Origin: Crambe crambe
Lineage: Eukaryota; Porifera; Demospongiae; Poecilosclerida; Crambeidae
Direction of reading: 5' to 3'
DNA length: 64,000 nt
Assembly (NCBI GenBank): GCA_963924555.1
Contig: OZ004591.1
Span: forward strand, 2,418,001-2,482,000
Shown here: one piece after another, positions 21,050 to 33,985 of the stretch
Layout: every line of letters begins with the position of its first letter
Position numbering within the stretch: position 1 is the first letter of the stretch
Made by a program: the position numbers and the translations under genes
Notes under the pieces: generated by a model
The model's input: the letters and a program-made list of their open reading frames with translations, nothing else
The model's database searches: none
What the model was told of the DNA's origin: nothing

Positions 21050-21467
21050 GTATGGACCAGGGAGACCATTCAGAGCGTTGAACCACAAACAGGTGTCTTC
21101 TGTGATGACAGGACCCTCTATCTGCCATTGTAACACAATGATCAAAATCAATATGCAAATGGCATGATGGAATGATTACAGACTGAGCAGCTATTTTGCA
21201 CTTTTCTTTGGCAATGTCCTCTGGCTCACCTTGGAGCTCAGGTACTGCAGTCAAGTTGAGCTCAATGAATATAATACAAGCATTAATAGCTACTTACAGT
21301 CCACATCTTTACTGATGAGCTGCCAAGGGAACTTCTCACCTAGAATGGCTTTGACCTACAGAGGGATAGTTATATGACTTCAAATATCACACACCATATT
21401 TATTCACTTCTTCAAGCTTTTTAGGGTTACCTGTCAACCTCTTTGCTACACTCATGATTTTTGACAT
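21050..21467 (-). CDS. ITPA: Inosine triphosphate pyrophosphatase, exons 1-4
   Basis: ITPA hydrolyses ITP, dITP and XTP to monophosphates in the cytosol, cleansing the nucleotide pool. Minus-strand exons: 21467-21408 (start; [10 protein letters not shown], the family's TGN.KKLEEV nucleotide-binding motif), 21355-21298 ([11 protein letters not shown]), 21244-21180 ([16 protein letters not shown]) and 21121-21050 ([20 protein letters not shown]). Phases fit at every junction. The exon carrying CTFA.S is missing between 21050 and 20762, and the last exon (20558-20762) is frameshifted, so this copy probably makes no active enzyme. The start could also be the second ATG at 21455. It diverges from RRP1 with a 100 bp gap. 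Confidence 0.85.
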
Positions 21468-21567
21468 GAAAAATCCCTTTACCAATATACCGATCAAGGA
21501 ATATGGAAATGGTCGTCTAGCTAGCAGTGTGATTTTAATTATAGCGACCTTTACCTACGAGTTGGCC
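21468..21567. promoter_or_regulatory. Bidirectional promoter between ITPA and RRP1
   Basis: The 100 bp separate the start codons of ITPA (minus) and RRP1 (plus). They contain TTAATTATAGCGACCTTTAC followed by CTACGAG, similar to TTCATTATAACGTCCTTTAC at 3754 and TTCATTAACGTACCTTACC at 41254. The function is inferred from position. Confidence 0.6.
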
Positions 21568-23224
21568 ATGAGTACCGTGGGAGAAAGATTTGCTCAAAGA
21601 CTTGCTAGTAACGACCTATCAGTCCGAAACAGAGCCCTAAAAAGATTAAGCGAATGGATAAAGGCTAGATCAGCTCTAGAAGATGGTAAGTCCTTTAAAA
21701 AGCACGTGTCAAGTGTCTCTTTGTGCGGAGATGGAACTGCTAAAATTGTGGAAGGGTTTGCACGTTTGTATGTGGCACTCAGACAAACCATTAGTTCAGG
21801 TATGCACCCCCAGTAGTCATGTGATTACTAGCTATTGCCCCCATTATCTGGTCACATTACTCCAAAAGGAGGAACTTGCAGTGAATATTCATATCTTCGA
21901 AATCAAGGAAAGAGGTATGTAGGTCCCTATTTGTATCCTCTGTTTGTTCTTGCTCTGATCCTCTTGTCTTCCCATGTACTCCCACACCCTCCCTCTCTCA
22001 CCATTGCCTCCGTTATCTGGCTCCCATCCATATTATATCCTCTTCCCTTCCCCCTCGTCACCTTTTCATCATGTGGGAAAGGAGGGAGGATGATTTTATA
22101 AGTATCATCACAGCTCTCCAGTTTGTGTCGACTTTCTTCACTACAATATCTTGGAATAGATAGTCTCAGATTGGACAAGTTTTACATGGTGTGATAACAT
22201 CAATAATTATTGTTGACCCTGAACCCCTCCCACATGACACCAAACCCCTCTGTTTTATCCCTCGTCTCGTTATTGCAGTTGATCCACAAAGTGGTTCACC
22301 ACTGTTTCAAATTCTTACAAGAGGAAAAGTGGAGTGAAGAGTAAGCAAAATGCCGAATAACAATCAGCTTTATTAGTGATTGTCACTTTGTGTGATATTA
22401 TTTAGACTTGTGAAGAATTTGTCCTCTTGGGTAATTTTTTATTATTATTGAATTATTATTATTATTTTTTTTTTTCAGGTTCATGGCATGAGCCAGCTGC
22501 ATAACTTTTCTAATTAATCCCCAGGCATGTCTTGGAGTTCAGCTGCACGTGTTGGAAGTGTACTTATCAGAGCTACTGTCAGTGGTTGCTATTAGCAACT
22601 GTCCTGGGACCGAGCCATATTTCACTCTGTTGGCTAACACCACCAGGTAAGACTTCTGAGTGTTGCATGTGTAAGTGAGGGTACAAACCCTCTTGCAACT
22701 CCAGTGACCCAGAACCCACAATGCTGGTATCATACATGTTTTCACATGTAGAGTGTGATACAATTATGAGTATACATGTACCTTATGTATACACTTCAAT
22801 GCAGTAATTATAATAGTGTTTTATACAGTACCAGTATTATTGAATGTATAGAGGTCAACATCATACAACCTCTAGACAATCAGCAAGTTCTACAGAAACT
22901 CCATGTACGTAAGTAGGTAGGTCCTAAACCTTCTTCATTGTGTATATCAAAGAATGAAGCTTTAGAAAGAGTTCTCTCCTCTCTGTAAAGGTTGATTGTG
23001 ACTCACTGTCTGAGAAGCTGAGAAATTTAGCCATCAATAGAAACACAGTTGGAAAGAACAGGAAAAGACTCTACACACTTTGCAAGAGGTTAATTACATA
23101 CCAAAAAAATGTTGAGTAGTTGGTTAACTATCTCTTCAGATTTTCAGACATGAATGAAGAGGTGATGGAAGATCTACCTCCACCAAGAAAGAAAGCAAAA
23201 AGGAAGAAACAATCAAGACAGTGA
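21568..23224 (+). CDS. RRP1: Ribosomal RNA processing protein 1 homolog, probably damaged
   Basis: RRP1 is a nucleolar factor needed for large-subunit pre-rRNA processing. Exons read: 21568-21685 (GERFAQRLASND, NRALKRLSEWIKARSALED), about 21729-21799 (ELLKLWKGLHVCMWHSDKP), 21869-21914 (EELA), 22114-22188 (ends GIDSLRLDKFYM), 22279-22340 (LIHKVVHHCFKFLQEEKW), 22525-22646 (LGVQLHVLEVYLSELL), 22829-22908, 22991-23088 (GKNRKRLYTLCKR) and 23140-23224, ending in a lysine/arginine-rich tail (PPPRKKAKRKKQSRQ) and TGA. Defects: the acceptor of exon 2 reads TGCGG where AG is expected, and exon 4 changes frame between ISWN and GIDSL. It may be a recent pseudogene, or the assembly may contain errors. Confidence 0.78.
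22685..22720 (-). repeat. Single inverted minisatellite unit
   Basis: AACCCACAATGCTGGTATCA is the reverse complement of the minisatellite core (GCATTGTGGGTT). It is the only inverted unit I noticed, and it lies inside an RRP1 intron. Confidence 0.55.
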
Positions 23225-25050
23225 CTATGAGAACACCTCGCAACTTTCTATTTCACTCTACCATTTGTACTTATGATTTCACAATTAGACAAATACATTG
23301 GGAGGGTCATTTAGTTGAACTCCAGTACCCAGATCCACCCACGTATGTGTAAGTGCAAACATGGACCTGCAAATAGGTCCCCACACTATTATAACAATTA
23401 TGCAGTGAGACCTGTAGGGGTGGTAATGCCATGGTGGTATTGAGACTGGTGGTAAGGGTGGTAATATAATGGCACATTGGGACTGGCAGACTTTCTAGCA
23501 CATTGAAAGGTGTCCCTTGGAAGTTCTTTGTCTTGTGTCCGGATCCATAATCACACTAGCCATGAAATGGAATGTCTTGGAAACTACATAGTTCTCCATG
23601 ATCTGTGTCTTGGTCTGTGGGACTGCTTGAGACTGCAAGAATATCTTCACCACACTATGCACCTGAATAGCACCTGACACCTGCAATGTACTGATGACAC
23701 CTGCAATGTACAATATTTGCTTGATGACACATTAAGAATAGCATATGCATGCTAGATTCACCCTTTGTTTTATTTTAATTAAATGATTGATTTTTGACCA
23801 GTTGTGGTTGGGATGTCCAGGTGATAGTGACACATCAATAAAGATTAGCAGATTATCCTAGTAAAGACACTACAGTTAATAGTCTCTCCTTTGATGACAT
23901 TCTGTTTCAGAGGTAAAAAATAGCCAGTGATTAACAGTCCAGCTATGCTTGAGCACATTCTTATTACTTCAGCTTTCCAGGATGTCTTCCCATTATGCTC
24001 GTGATTATGAATGCACAATATCAAACTAGTCTGTGTGCTGGTTGAAGCGTTATGCTTCAAAATTATGAAGTCATAATACTACTGTGCTGGTTATTGAGCA
24101 CTATATCTCCCCATACACAAAACATAAAACACCACATAACACAAAATCATTGTCATGTGTCACAGTAAACAACACCAAATAAGGGCATGTGGCATGTAGA
24201 CACAAGTGTATTCATATACTACATAAGAGGTTTGTGGTATTGTGTGCTGTAAAGTGCAGGACACACACACAACAATAGAGGAGATATAACAAGACTTCAA
24301 GATATATTTGAATGGCATAAATATAATTAGGTTGCCCAATTCTGTGAGTTGTTCCTGCTCTGCATATTATGTCCATGTGTGAAGAGGTTAAACTTCTCAC
24401 ACATGCAAACTATTAGAGAATGGCAGCCACCACATATCTAGTAGCTCTGAAAAGCCAGCAAATAACAATGGACAGGCAGTTTGTCAGGATTAATCTGTTA
24501 GGACTTTAGAGCTGATGTCTAAAATTTGACAGATTAATGGACACCTCAACCATCCCTTGGACCCTAAATTTCATTGAGTTGACCATGTACATCTATCATA
24601 AATTTATGGCCCCTCCCCCAAACAAGGCAAGTCATCTTCCTACACCACTATAAAAGTGTCACTGTGTACTCTACCTCAGAGCAAGCATTATGTAGAAGTA
24701 GAGATGATATACAACAAGAGCGAGACAAGGTAGATCCAGTTGTACAAATGGTGTGTGGTAAATGCTGCACAGCAGACATGTTTTTTCAGTCACCACTTGA
24801 ATATTCTTGCAGCATGCTTAGCTCAGCTTTATAGGATTTTCTTTTCTCTATTGGTTGACTGTCACCTCATCAACACTGCAACAGGTAGGACTCTACCTCA
24901 AAACAATACAGTAACCACTATTAACTAGGAACACAATTCAACAGCTGATTACATGAAGTCTACTGGAATCTTAGGTCTAGCAAGACTTTCACTACATTAT
25001 TTTTTAAGTTTAAACGCACATTTCATTAGTCTTCCTTGCTGTTCCATTTA
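23225..25050. other. Intergenic, no gene seen
   Basis: Between the RRP1 stop and the kelch promoter I see only short frames without splice support and no match to repeats elsewhere in the window. Confidence 0.6.
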
Positions 25051-25054
25051 GAAC

Positions 25055-25121
25055 GCAGGGGATGGGCGTGGCTCGTTTTTTGCGGTGAGGCGTGGCTTGT
25101 TTTATTTACCTTTCTACAAGT
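25055..25121 (+). promoter_or_regulatory. Kelch gene promoter region with two GGCGTGGC boxes
   Basis: GGGCGTGGC (25064-25072) and AGGCGTGGC (25088-25096) are spaced 24 bp apart just upstream of the ATG at 25122. Such boxes are bound by Sp/KLF-type factors in animals. This is GC-rich sequence in an AT-rich neighbourhood. Confidence 0.45.
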
Positions 25122-28100
25122 ATGGCATCTCCTCTCTATGAGCCTCCCCCTCGCTGGGCTCACTCTTCCTCCATCGTAGAAGGAAACCTCTTAATGTTTG
25201 GAGGAAGAACTAAAGATATCTACAACCAAGTAGAGAACACCATCAACTTATTTAATCCCTACAAGGAAAAATGGACCTCACATAAGTCTACAGGTCATCC
25301 GATTAGAATATATAATGGTGCAAGTGCAGCACTAGGCAAAAATTTGTATCATTTCGGAGGAATTCGTGGTCAAGAGTATATAGGATATCTGTATCAATTG
25401 GATTCGACTTTGAACATTACAACCACAACAATGGACGACTTGAATGCACCAATGAGAAAGAGTGGCTCTAAGATGATAAGCCACAAAGGAAATCTAATCT
25501 GCTTTGGAGGTTACGGAATCCCCTCAAGACCGCACCAACTTCAATCTCAATTCGTCTTGAATAACAGCTATGATGATGGAAGTGGGTGGACAAATGAGTT
25601 ACACAGCTTTAACCCCAAAGAAGGTGAGGTAGAATAATTATTAGGGGTGGTTAATGAGGTGTGTACACACCACTCTACTTCCTTCACTCTAAATTGACCC
25701 TATAAATGTGGGAGTGGTTAGCTATGTTGTACTGTGCAAAGCACAAAATAGCAGTCTGTCATTATTTTCTGGCAATTCAATGATGGTCAAGTTGACTGGA
25801 CAGAAGCAACTATGTGCATATAAGTGACCTAGTAAACTGATATCATAAAAATATTCAATCTGACATGTGAATGACCATAATGTGGATGTTATTTCAGCTT
25901 TGACATGTGTAGCACACAGTTCCTCCTATATTATACCATCCTCACCATCTTTGCTGAAACTGGATCTATAGGCTGCCTTTCTTGCAGGTTTATTTGTTGC
26001 AAGTCAGAAGTAAATTAGAGCTCAATTTGGTATTTTAGTGCTAACCACTTCCCTTACAAAGCAGTAGATGTGACAATAGTGATTTAACTAGCTACTGGTA
26101 ACTGGCTAGCTAGTAGCTCTATTAATACTGAAGCTAGCTGTCATAGATAAGATGATGAAGGCACTGGCAGAGACTGACTGAAGCTTTTTAGTGGATGGAT
26201 TGCATCCTCTCCAATAAATTAAAAAATGGGAGTGACTTTATTTGGACGTAGTACCTATCTCAGAGGTCAACCATTATTAATTTTACACCACCATTTTTTC
26301 TTAACTCATTCGGGGAAGGTGGTTAATGTCCATGTCATCAATTGTCCAGTTTCATAAATGTATTGTTGTTGTGTGCATGTGCATGACCTATAATAATTAT
26401 TGGACATCATCACGTGCTTCAGTCCACCATTCTACAACTCAAAATTTATATTAGCTAGCTCATTCTGGATCCACCAGAGTGTCCGTTATCCAGAGTACAG
26501 AGGTCATCCACTCATGGAGATCCACTTGAACTGTTCAAGGTGAAATCAATTATCGGTAACATACAATTTGTCTATTTGGAGGCATCCAGTCTTCAGAGGT
26601 CAAAGTAATCATTAAATTCACACTTTCATATTTTTGGATCTAATACTAGTAAGGTATAATGGAAATTACTTTTGAAATGTACAGTAGCAATAGCTGAGTA
26701 CTAATTTATTCAACTCACTTATAATTGAGTTGATAGATGGTAAGTGAGGTAATATCTATTCATCTCTTTACTCTCACCTTTTATCCTTCTACATTTTAGA
26801 ACAAGAGCATAATTATTAATAGAGCAGGTAATATAAAATGATGTAGTTATCATTGCCATTTAATTCCAGTACAAATTGTGGCAGATAATCAAGGACTAGC
26901 TACTTAGACCTACTTATGTGTAACACCCAACAAAGTTGTTCCTATCCTTATGCTTGAGATTAAGCAATGATGTTCCAGGCTCTGGGAAATGATGTCTGTG
27001 CTTTCTGTTGAAACACAACTATAAAAGGTTTATGGTCCTACTGGACCTCATCTCTCATAAATGTCATTCCTGAAAGATTTGACTCTTAACTAACCTCTGA
27101 GGATGTCAATAATATTTACTTCCAGATTTGTTTGTGACTCAGTGTTAAGTGTGACAACTATACAGTATTTGTGTGGGTGTCTATGGTATCAAAATGGACC
27201 CCTTTCCCATAAAAACTATAATTACTATTAATCAAAACACAGACATAATAAAGATTCATAGAGTCAACTGAAGATGACTAGGGGCATGGAAATTATGCCA
27301 GCATAGTTTTGGGCATAATGGGTTGAACTTTAATGCCAGCACAATGCTGGCATAATATGGGATTTTTACTTCCAGGGATTGGCAGATATGGAGGTATTGA
27401 TGTCGACTCTTGAGTTCCTTTGTATTAACTGCTGAATTAGAGTAGTAACAAAAACAACAACAACAACAACAACAAAAAACTGTCTTCTGCTGTTTTTGAT
27501 GATTAAAAGAGGCTACAATTATGGCTAGTGGCGGAGTTAGGGAGTTTCTTAGAAGTACCTATCCTAATTCACATCTTAAAATTTAGCCAGGGCCGGATCC
27601 AGGATTTTTAGATAGCTAGATGGACTACACACTAGGCCATGGGGAAGGCTGCAAGAAAGAGCAAGTTATTTGGAGGATCCATTTTGGCTTGCAGGCTGCC
27701 ACTTTTTGAGCATTTAGCATTTTTGCTTCATAATGCACAAATTGGATCCAAGAAGTCCAAAATTTTCCCCAAATCTCCCTAGCACATGTTTGTGTGCATT
27801 ATATGACAGCATGAGTATAGGCAAAGGTGTGAACCATCTCGAAAATTGCTAGCTAGCTATTACACTCACTAATATGCAGTGACTAGACAGTAGACTTTAC
27901 TGCTGCAGTTAGTCAATTATATAATGGGTCAAAAAAGTGGGGGGGGGGGGGGGCTCTAGTCCCTCTCGCCCCCACCCTCAGCCGCCACTGGTTAGTATGT
28001 CTAATGTGTGACCTTGAAAATGAAAGCCAAAGTGTTCCAAAAGACATCTTAAAGTGACACATGCAAGATCACAGGTGTAATTGTTAAGGAAGTCTCAGTC

Positions 28101-31100
28101 AGTATGCACTGAGTTATCTAATGTGTGACCTTGAAAGTGCAAGCCAAAATGGATGCATCATGTATACATAGACCATTTCTTTCCTGACCATAGCCTTATA
28201 TGATGATGGCTGTAGTATCTACATTGGTTAAGTTAGCTCATATATTATGTGTTCCTACTTTAGAGCAGAAACACAAGAAAAATAGATACGGCTAAGCAAA
28301 TTGCAATATTATCTACAGGCTTAGCTTGGGAACAAAAGAGAGGGGGGGCCTCAACCCCACCCCTGGATCCAGCCCTGACAGCATTTGCAATGAAAATATA
28401 AAAATGGGAGTGGTAGTGGGACACCCACTAATAAGTACTCTTTTAATAGAAAATCTTGGATCCGCCACTGTATGCTTTTTCTTACCAATTTTTTAAAGCA
28501 TAATAGGCATTTTTGTTGAGCATAATAGGGCAGGGGTTCTGGCATTGGAGCATAGCATAATAGGGAAGAAAAAAAAGCATAATTTGCATGTCTCTAAAGA
28601 TGACACCATGTTTGTATACAGAACTTTGAGACTATATATACTTTATACAGTCACATGTAGTTACACTGACATGCAACACATAATACACATCATTATGTAC
28701 AGACATTCTCATCACCTTTACAGGATTACCAATCTTTATCTTACTTTCCCCTAACTCCCTCAGGGACATGGTCCTCTCCCACTGTCACTGGAACAAGGCC
28801 CCCTCCCTGTGTTAACTTCACACTAACGAAGATAAATGTAAACACAGCTGTGATGTTTGGAGGAATCCTAGGTGATCGACGGAGAAAAACCAATGATGTG
28901 TACATCCTTGATCTGACAAAAATGGTGAGATGTAAAGTGTGGTATTAAAATATAGTGTCTGTTTCCATTGTACATTAATGAAGTAGATATTTCAGTATAT
29001 GCTCTCATATAGTAGCTAGTAGGAAAGTATTAAATGGTCCAAATTTCATATAATTTGTACAGCAGCAGAAATGATAATTTATAGTTGGACTTATTAAGCA
29101 TGTGTGCATAAGCCTAACAGCTAGCTGGCATGCTTGATTGGTAGCAGCTGCAGTATTGATTTTCAGCAAGCAAGCTTCATCTCTCCCTGACTGCAAGGTG
29201 CTAATAAAGCTGTAACAGAAGTACGGAATTCCCTGAAATGAACGAGCTACAGCAAGTTCATAACTGAACGACAACTTTTCTTTTCTTTATAGCAACCATT
29301 GTTACATCCCATGGTTTCAATAGATCTGATCTCTCCATTGCTGTGGCAGCAATTAGTCTTTTGAGTTGAGCATAAGAAATTTTAACCAACCCGCCATACA
29401 GTAAGTACCAACCTAATAATCTTTCTGTTAATTTGTAAATTGTGAAGAAGGGGCTAAGTGATAGTGTTTGTCCATGTGTACATGTGTTTATATCATTTGA
29501 TTGCAATTAATTTTATAACAAATTTATACTTCTTTTTTCCGTCATATCTCTTCCCTTGTTTTAACTACCTTAAAATCTAACCCCCGTTATTGAACTCTAT
29601 AGGTTGCCTAGAAATTCATTTGACAGTATTAGTCATCTGTTCTTCTACTGAGTATTATAGCTCCTTGAATATCAATGAATACCTAATTACTGATGGAGAC
29701 ACACTTCACAGCTTGGTAATTGTAATTGTAACCTTTTTGTAGCACTGGAGAAAACTGGCCCATCAGGAGGGAGAACCCTGTCCAGTGGCTAGGGATAGCC
29801 ATGCTTCTGTCTGTCTGGGTTATGATGGAGATCACCCGCAGATTGTTGTGATTGGGGGGATTGATAATAACAACAAGGTTCTAAGTGACATGTGGCTACT
29901 TGATGTAGTGTCTGGGAGGTGGAGGGAGGTGAGTGATAAATTAGAATAAATAATAACATTGGTGGGCACTGAATCATTTAGAATTAGAATCTCCCTTGTT
30001 GTTTTTCACCTCCTCCCTTGTAGTGTTATTGTTACTGTTTGTGTTGAAGACACTCTCTAGTGGCATCATATCAGAGGACTCTACCATAGAAGCATGTCAT
30101 CAGTTTAATAAGTGCCATACAGATATTGACAATGTGTGGGTTTCAGTTGAGATATAATGTTATATCCTTACTGCATCACACTCAGTTGGTAGTGTTTCAT
30201 TATAGGCAATTCTTTCACTTTTGCTGTGTGGAGTTGGAGTAAAAAGTGTGCATTGTTTTAGTTGTAGCTACGAGGAAGTGCTTTTCTATCAATTATAATG
30301 TTTATAGTTAATAGAATTTTCCTTTATCTTCATAATTGGAGTGAGCATAGCAGCACATTAAGAGTTACAGAGGGTAATTAAATTTAGTCTGGGTATGGAG
30401 TAATCTGTCAGGTGTTTGGAAAAATGGTTGGCATTCCCTAGAATAGTTTTAAAATGACCACTGACCAAGTAGTTATAATTATTTTTATGATGTGTGAGTA
30501 ATAACTTAGTAACATTTGTCACATAAATCATTGATAATCACTGTACACATTATCCACAACATGCTGTGTACCTCTCCATCTGCTAATAGGCAGGTGCTGC
30601 ATGTATGAGTGTTTCTAATTACCCTCTTCATGTGTGCACAGCAAGTGTTAATCTGGACTTAAAATTACTTGTTCATTTCCACTTGGACAGCTATACGAAT
30701 TTCTATTTCCTCTAATAGCTCAAAACTGTCTAAGGTGTTTCTTCAGCTCTGGAGTCCTAGTCTTCAGTTAGCTATCTAATTATTCCATTCCTAATTTGCA
30801 TGTGAATGTGAAATTCATTGCCATGTCCATATACATGCTTGGGGTGTGAAATGTGAGGTTACCACATATTAGAGTAATGTGATCCATTTTGCTATTTTAA
30901 GTATGTATGTTGCTATGTACTGTGCTATCTTCAAAGTTCTAATGCAGTGGTACCTGATGACCTTTTTATTAGCCAGTACTAACACCAATTATTGGCACCA
31001 TGTAGTTTAGTATTAGAGGTCAAAACTAACAGTGCTGGAATTAACCATCTAGCACTTATTGGATTATTATTTGTAGTCTAAAGTACAAATTATCATGAAA

Positions 31101-33291
31101 TGACCTCCTTACTCCCTCTAGTTATGTGTGATATTTGCATGACATTGTCTTGATGAGGATGTATTTCACAATGGCACAACATGGAGGTTTTTAAGTCTTG
31201 TGGTGTGGAGACTAGTGATGATGTGTGTATTGAAATGGAGGATGATGTCATGGTAATTGTGAGAGGGATGATCCAATGTTATGTGTCCATGTGCAGATCA
31301 AAGTTCCAAGTCTCCAGTCAAGATACAGGCACACTGCTGATGTATTCCATTTCAATGCAAGACTGGCAGACGTCATTCTATTTGGCGGGATTCCTGAAGT
31401 GCCAAAGAATTACAAGTCTTCTGCTGATTTTCCAATGATAGCCCAGACCACTGTGCTACGATTTGGTGAGTGTGATTTAACTGATGCTAGTCATACTATA
31501 CTTCATTCCTCCATAATATAAGTACAGTAGAAAGTCACTGGAGGTCTTTATTTCCATGTATTGTGAATACTTACATTTTAAGTGTGCATATTTTAATGTC
31601 TCTATTACCCACTGACTTAACATCTCTGTACAGTGGGACCTCTAAATAAGCAGACATGTCTGGAAGAGCATAATAGTCTCTTTATTTGGAGACATAGTGA
31701 CATTACTGTAAATCTTCTATTTAGTGTGTTACTCTAATATAGTGTCACAATCACATTTAGACCCATTCTTATAATCATGGCACTAAATGAAGTTTTAGTA
31801 TGACATTGCACTAAGCACCACTCTATAATGCAGTCAATGTAGTCTAATAATAAACTCTCATTCTGTTGATGTGCCAGTCATGATTTTTTCTGGCATGTTA
31901 ATTGGAAGATTTATGGTATTGGATGTTCTATAGTAACTGTTGTTGTTTGTTGCACTTGTTAGGAAGTTGTGTTTGTGGTTTGTGCATGTCTTGTGTTGTT
32001 GTGCATGACTTATGTGGTTATACAAGTACAAGCTATTCACAAGATTAAAGACAGACAAGTGTGATAGTTTGCTTTAGAATGATTATTTCATTCCAATTCC
32101 CTCATTTTTACTCATGCTTTTTAAACACCCTATCATTCTGGAGGTGAAACATACTTCACTTTCATCGTACCACCACACATCCAAACTCATTTAGACCAAC
32201 CCCTCTTCCAATGTGCCATAAATTTTAAACTAAATTATGCAGAAACTGAGTTGCTTCAATCCAGTTTTCAGCATGTAGCTAACTTCTTAATGGGTGACTT
32301 CCTTTTCAAATCATTCATTATTTTCCTAACTCCATTATCTGATGATCTAAATTGTTCATGTAATAATTAAGGTTTCAATATGCAAGGGTCAGCACCCTCA
32401 TAATCTTGTATCATTATATTTGGAGGTCAAATTGAGGAGTATTTCAGTGAGAGTTTCACTGGAGCATGTGAAGCTAGCTTTTTACTTCTTCTGACAGTTT
32501 TGCTGCTACAAAAATATTCTGAGTTAAATGTTCTTTAAGTATCATTTGACACTTAACATGTTTAGATATTGAAATTGAACAGATTGCAGCTGGCAAGCTT
32601 GTAGTTCATGGTCTTCTCTTCGCAATCTGCATCAGGAGTGAAAGTACACATCCTTGTTTCTTGTCCTTGATTTACTGCTAGATAGTTATAACAGAAGATA
32701 CTTTACTGTGGATGTGGTTCCATTTTATATGCTGTGTACAGCTACTCGATTACTATTTCATCAAGTGACCTCCACTTAACTTACCAACCACTCATTGATA
32801 ATTGATACTTCAAATAACTACATCCATCATACTTTTCCATTTCTTCTCCACCATCTTGTGATATGAAGAATATCACTATAACTTAATGGTTAAAAAATGG
32901 ATATCACTTCTATTTCTCATCTAGTTTCTAGTTACTAGATAGTTTCCATGCAGTAACTAGTTACCATATGGTGGAAATTTTTCATTGAGTAAACGTTCAT
33001 GGATTCAGTTGTTTTACTCCAGCCTATGGTTCACACTTCACAACATTTCCCAACCAATTAGCTAAGATTGATTCCTGTCAAAAGCTGGTCTAAACCTCCA
33101 CCATAAATCTCACTATCATTTAATAACATATAAAGACACTCTTCAAACCTGAGGTCAACCATAACATAATTATTACTAATGCTAATTAGAATGTGTTGAT
33201 GATGAGTGGAGTCTGATTGATGTGTGCAAGTTTCCTGACCTCGGGAGTCCAGAGAGAGTGAAAATGAAAGAAGAACTGAAGAAGAATGCCA
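25122..33291 (+). CDS. Kelch-repeat protein, six-bladed propeller (5 exons read)
   Basis: Exons 25122-25623, 28764-28924, 29743-29928, 31297-31465 and 33190-33291 join in frame (phases 1,0,0,1,1) to at least 373 residues. Each blade shows a glycine pair: LLMFGG, LYHFGG, LICFGG, AVMFGG, IVVIGG and VILFGG. The N-terminus MASPLYEPPPRWAHSS leads straight into blade 1, with no BTB or F-box domain seen. The last exon is charged (ERVKMKEELKKNA). Such propellers are binding platforms; the partner is unknown. An in-frame GTG at 25092 was rejected as the start. The true 3' end is not certain: an acceptor at 34031-34032 followed by a short open stretch and a stop is possible. Confidence 0.85.
25624..28763. 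other. Kelch intron 1 with transposon remnants
   Basis: A 3.1 kb intron. At 27528-28470 it holds several phrases typical of element ends (AGTGGCGGA at 27529, CCGCCACTG at 27985, GGATCCGCCACTG at 28456, GCCGGATCCAGGATTTTTAG at 27592). An (AAC)n tract lies at 27456-27478 and a run of 15 G at 27939-27953. The elements look nested and truncated; hAT-like ends are an inference. Confidence 0.5.
28925..33189. other. Kelch introns 2-4
   Basis: Introns 28925-29742, 29929-31296 and 31466-33189. Apart from an ACAGTGGGACCTC repeat fragment near 31634, I see no other gene or structured element. Confidence 0.6.
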
Positions 33292-33423
33292 GTAAGTGTG
33301 CATATGTAATTATAGAGTTAGTATCATATCAACCCTCAGTGCATGCACGAAGGTTACAGTACTCAGTTGTGTATGTATTAATTAGTGTATCTGTTACATC
33401 CACCATGAAGCCGACCTCAACTA

Positions 33424-33985
33424 CCATATAGTGGGTATATTTCAAGGGGTAAAAGTTTTGCGATTAAACCTTTTTGTCTTATTTCACGGGGAAATCATTT
33501 GCAGTTTTGATTTTGAAAAAAACAACCAAAAAACCTGACCAGCAGCCATGTGCATACGTACATGCACACTGAGCTAGATCTATATCTAGCTAGCTGAAGC
33601 TTCGATGGCATGCAAATCTAGGCCATCTTTCGTTTGAGACTACGTTCTAGACGGGTTAAGTTTAAGACGATATCTGGAGTGCAGTAGTTAGCAAAGTGTT
33701 ATAATTATTGTGCAGTCATCCTTTTGCCATGGCATACCAATGATACATGTTCTGCCGCCTCAAAGCCAGATCATGTGGCTCTATTTTTCTTCAGTGAGGT
33801 GAGTCTATCCATTGTAGAGTCACAGACACATGAACTAGATGTAACGTGATTAGTCTGAGAGTCTGGGCCGAGTGAGACTATCTAGTGATTTGCCAAAGTG
33901 ATTTGCGTGGTTAAATATTCGCAAACAGAAGAGAAATTGTGACATCTACGAAATTTTCACCTCTTGAAATATACCCGCTATACGA
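33424..33985. mobile_element. 562 bp MITE related to the 18481 element
   Basis: The ends are CCATATAGTGGGTATATTTC and GAAATATACCCGCTATACGA, inverted, with TA at both borders and a second inverted phrase inside (CAAGGGGTAAAAGTTT / AAATTTTCACCTCTTG). The outer GTATAGCGGG resembles that of the 461 bp element, so they may share a transposase source. Confidence 0.8.

Noticed and set aside
23307-24400. Several 60-72 codon minus-strand frames in the intergenic stretch
   Set aside because: No paired splice sites, no recognisable motif and no second copy to support conservation.
25092-25121. Upstream start of the kelch gene at 25092
   Set aside because: The codon is GTG; the first ATG in frame is at 25122 and is followed directly by blade 1.
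27939-27953. Run of 15 G as a possible regulatory or G-quadruplex element
   Set aside because: A single homopolymer next to truncated elements; no evidence for function, and its length is prone to sequencing error.
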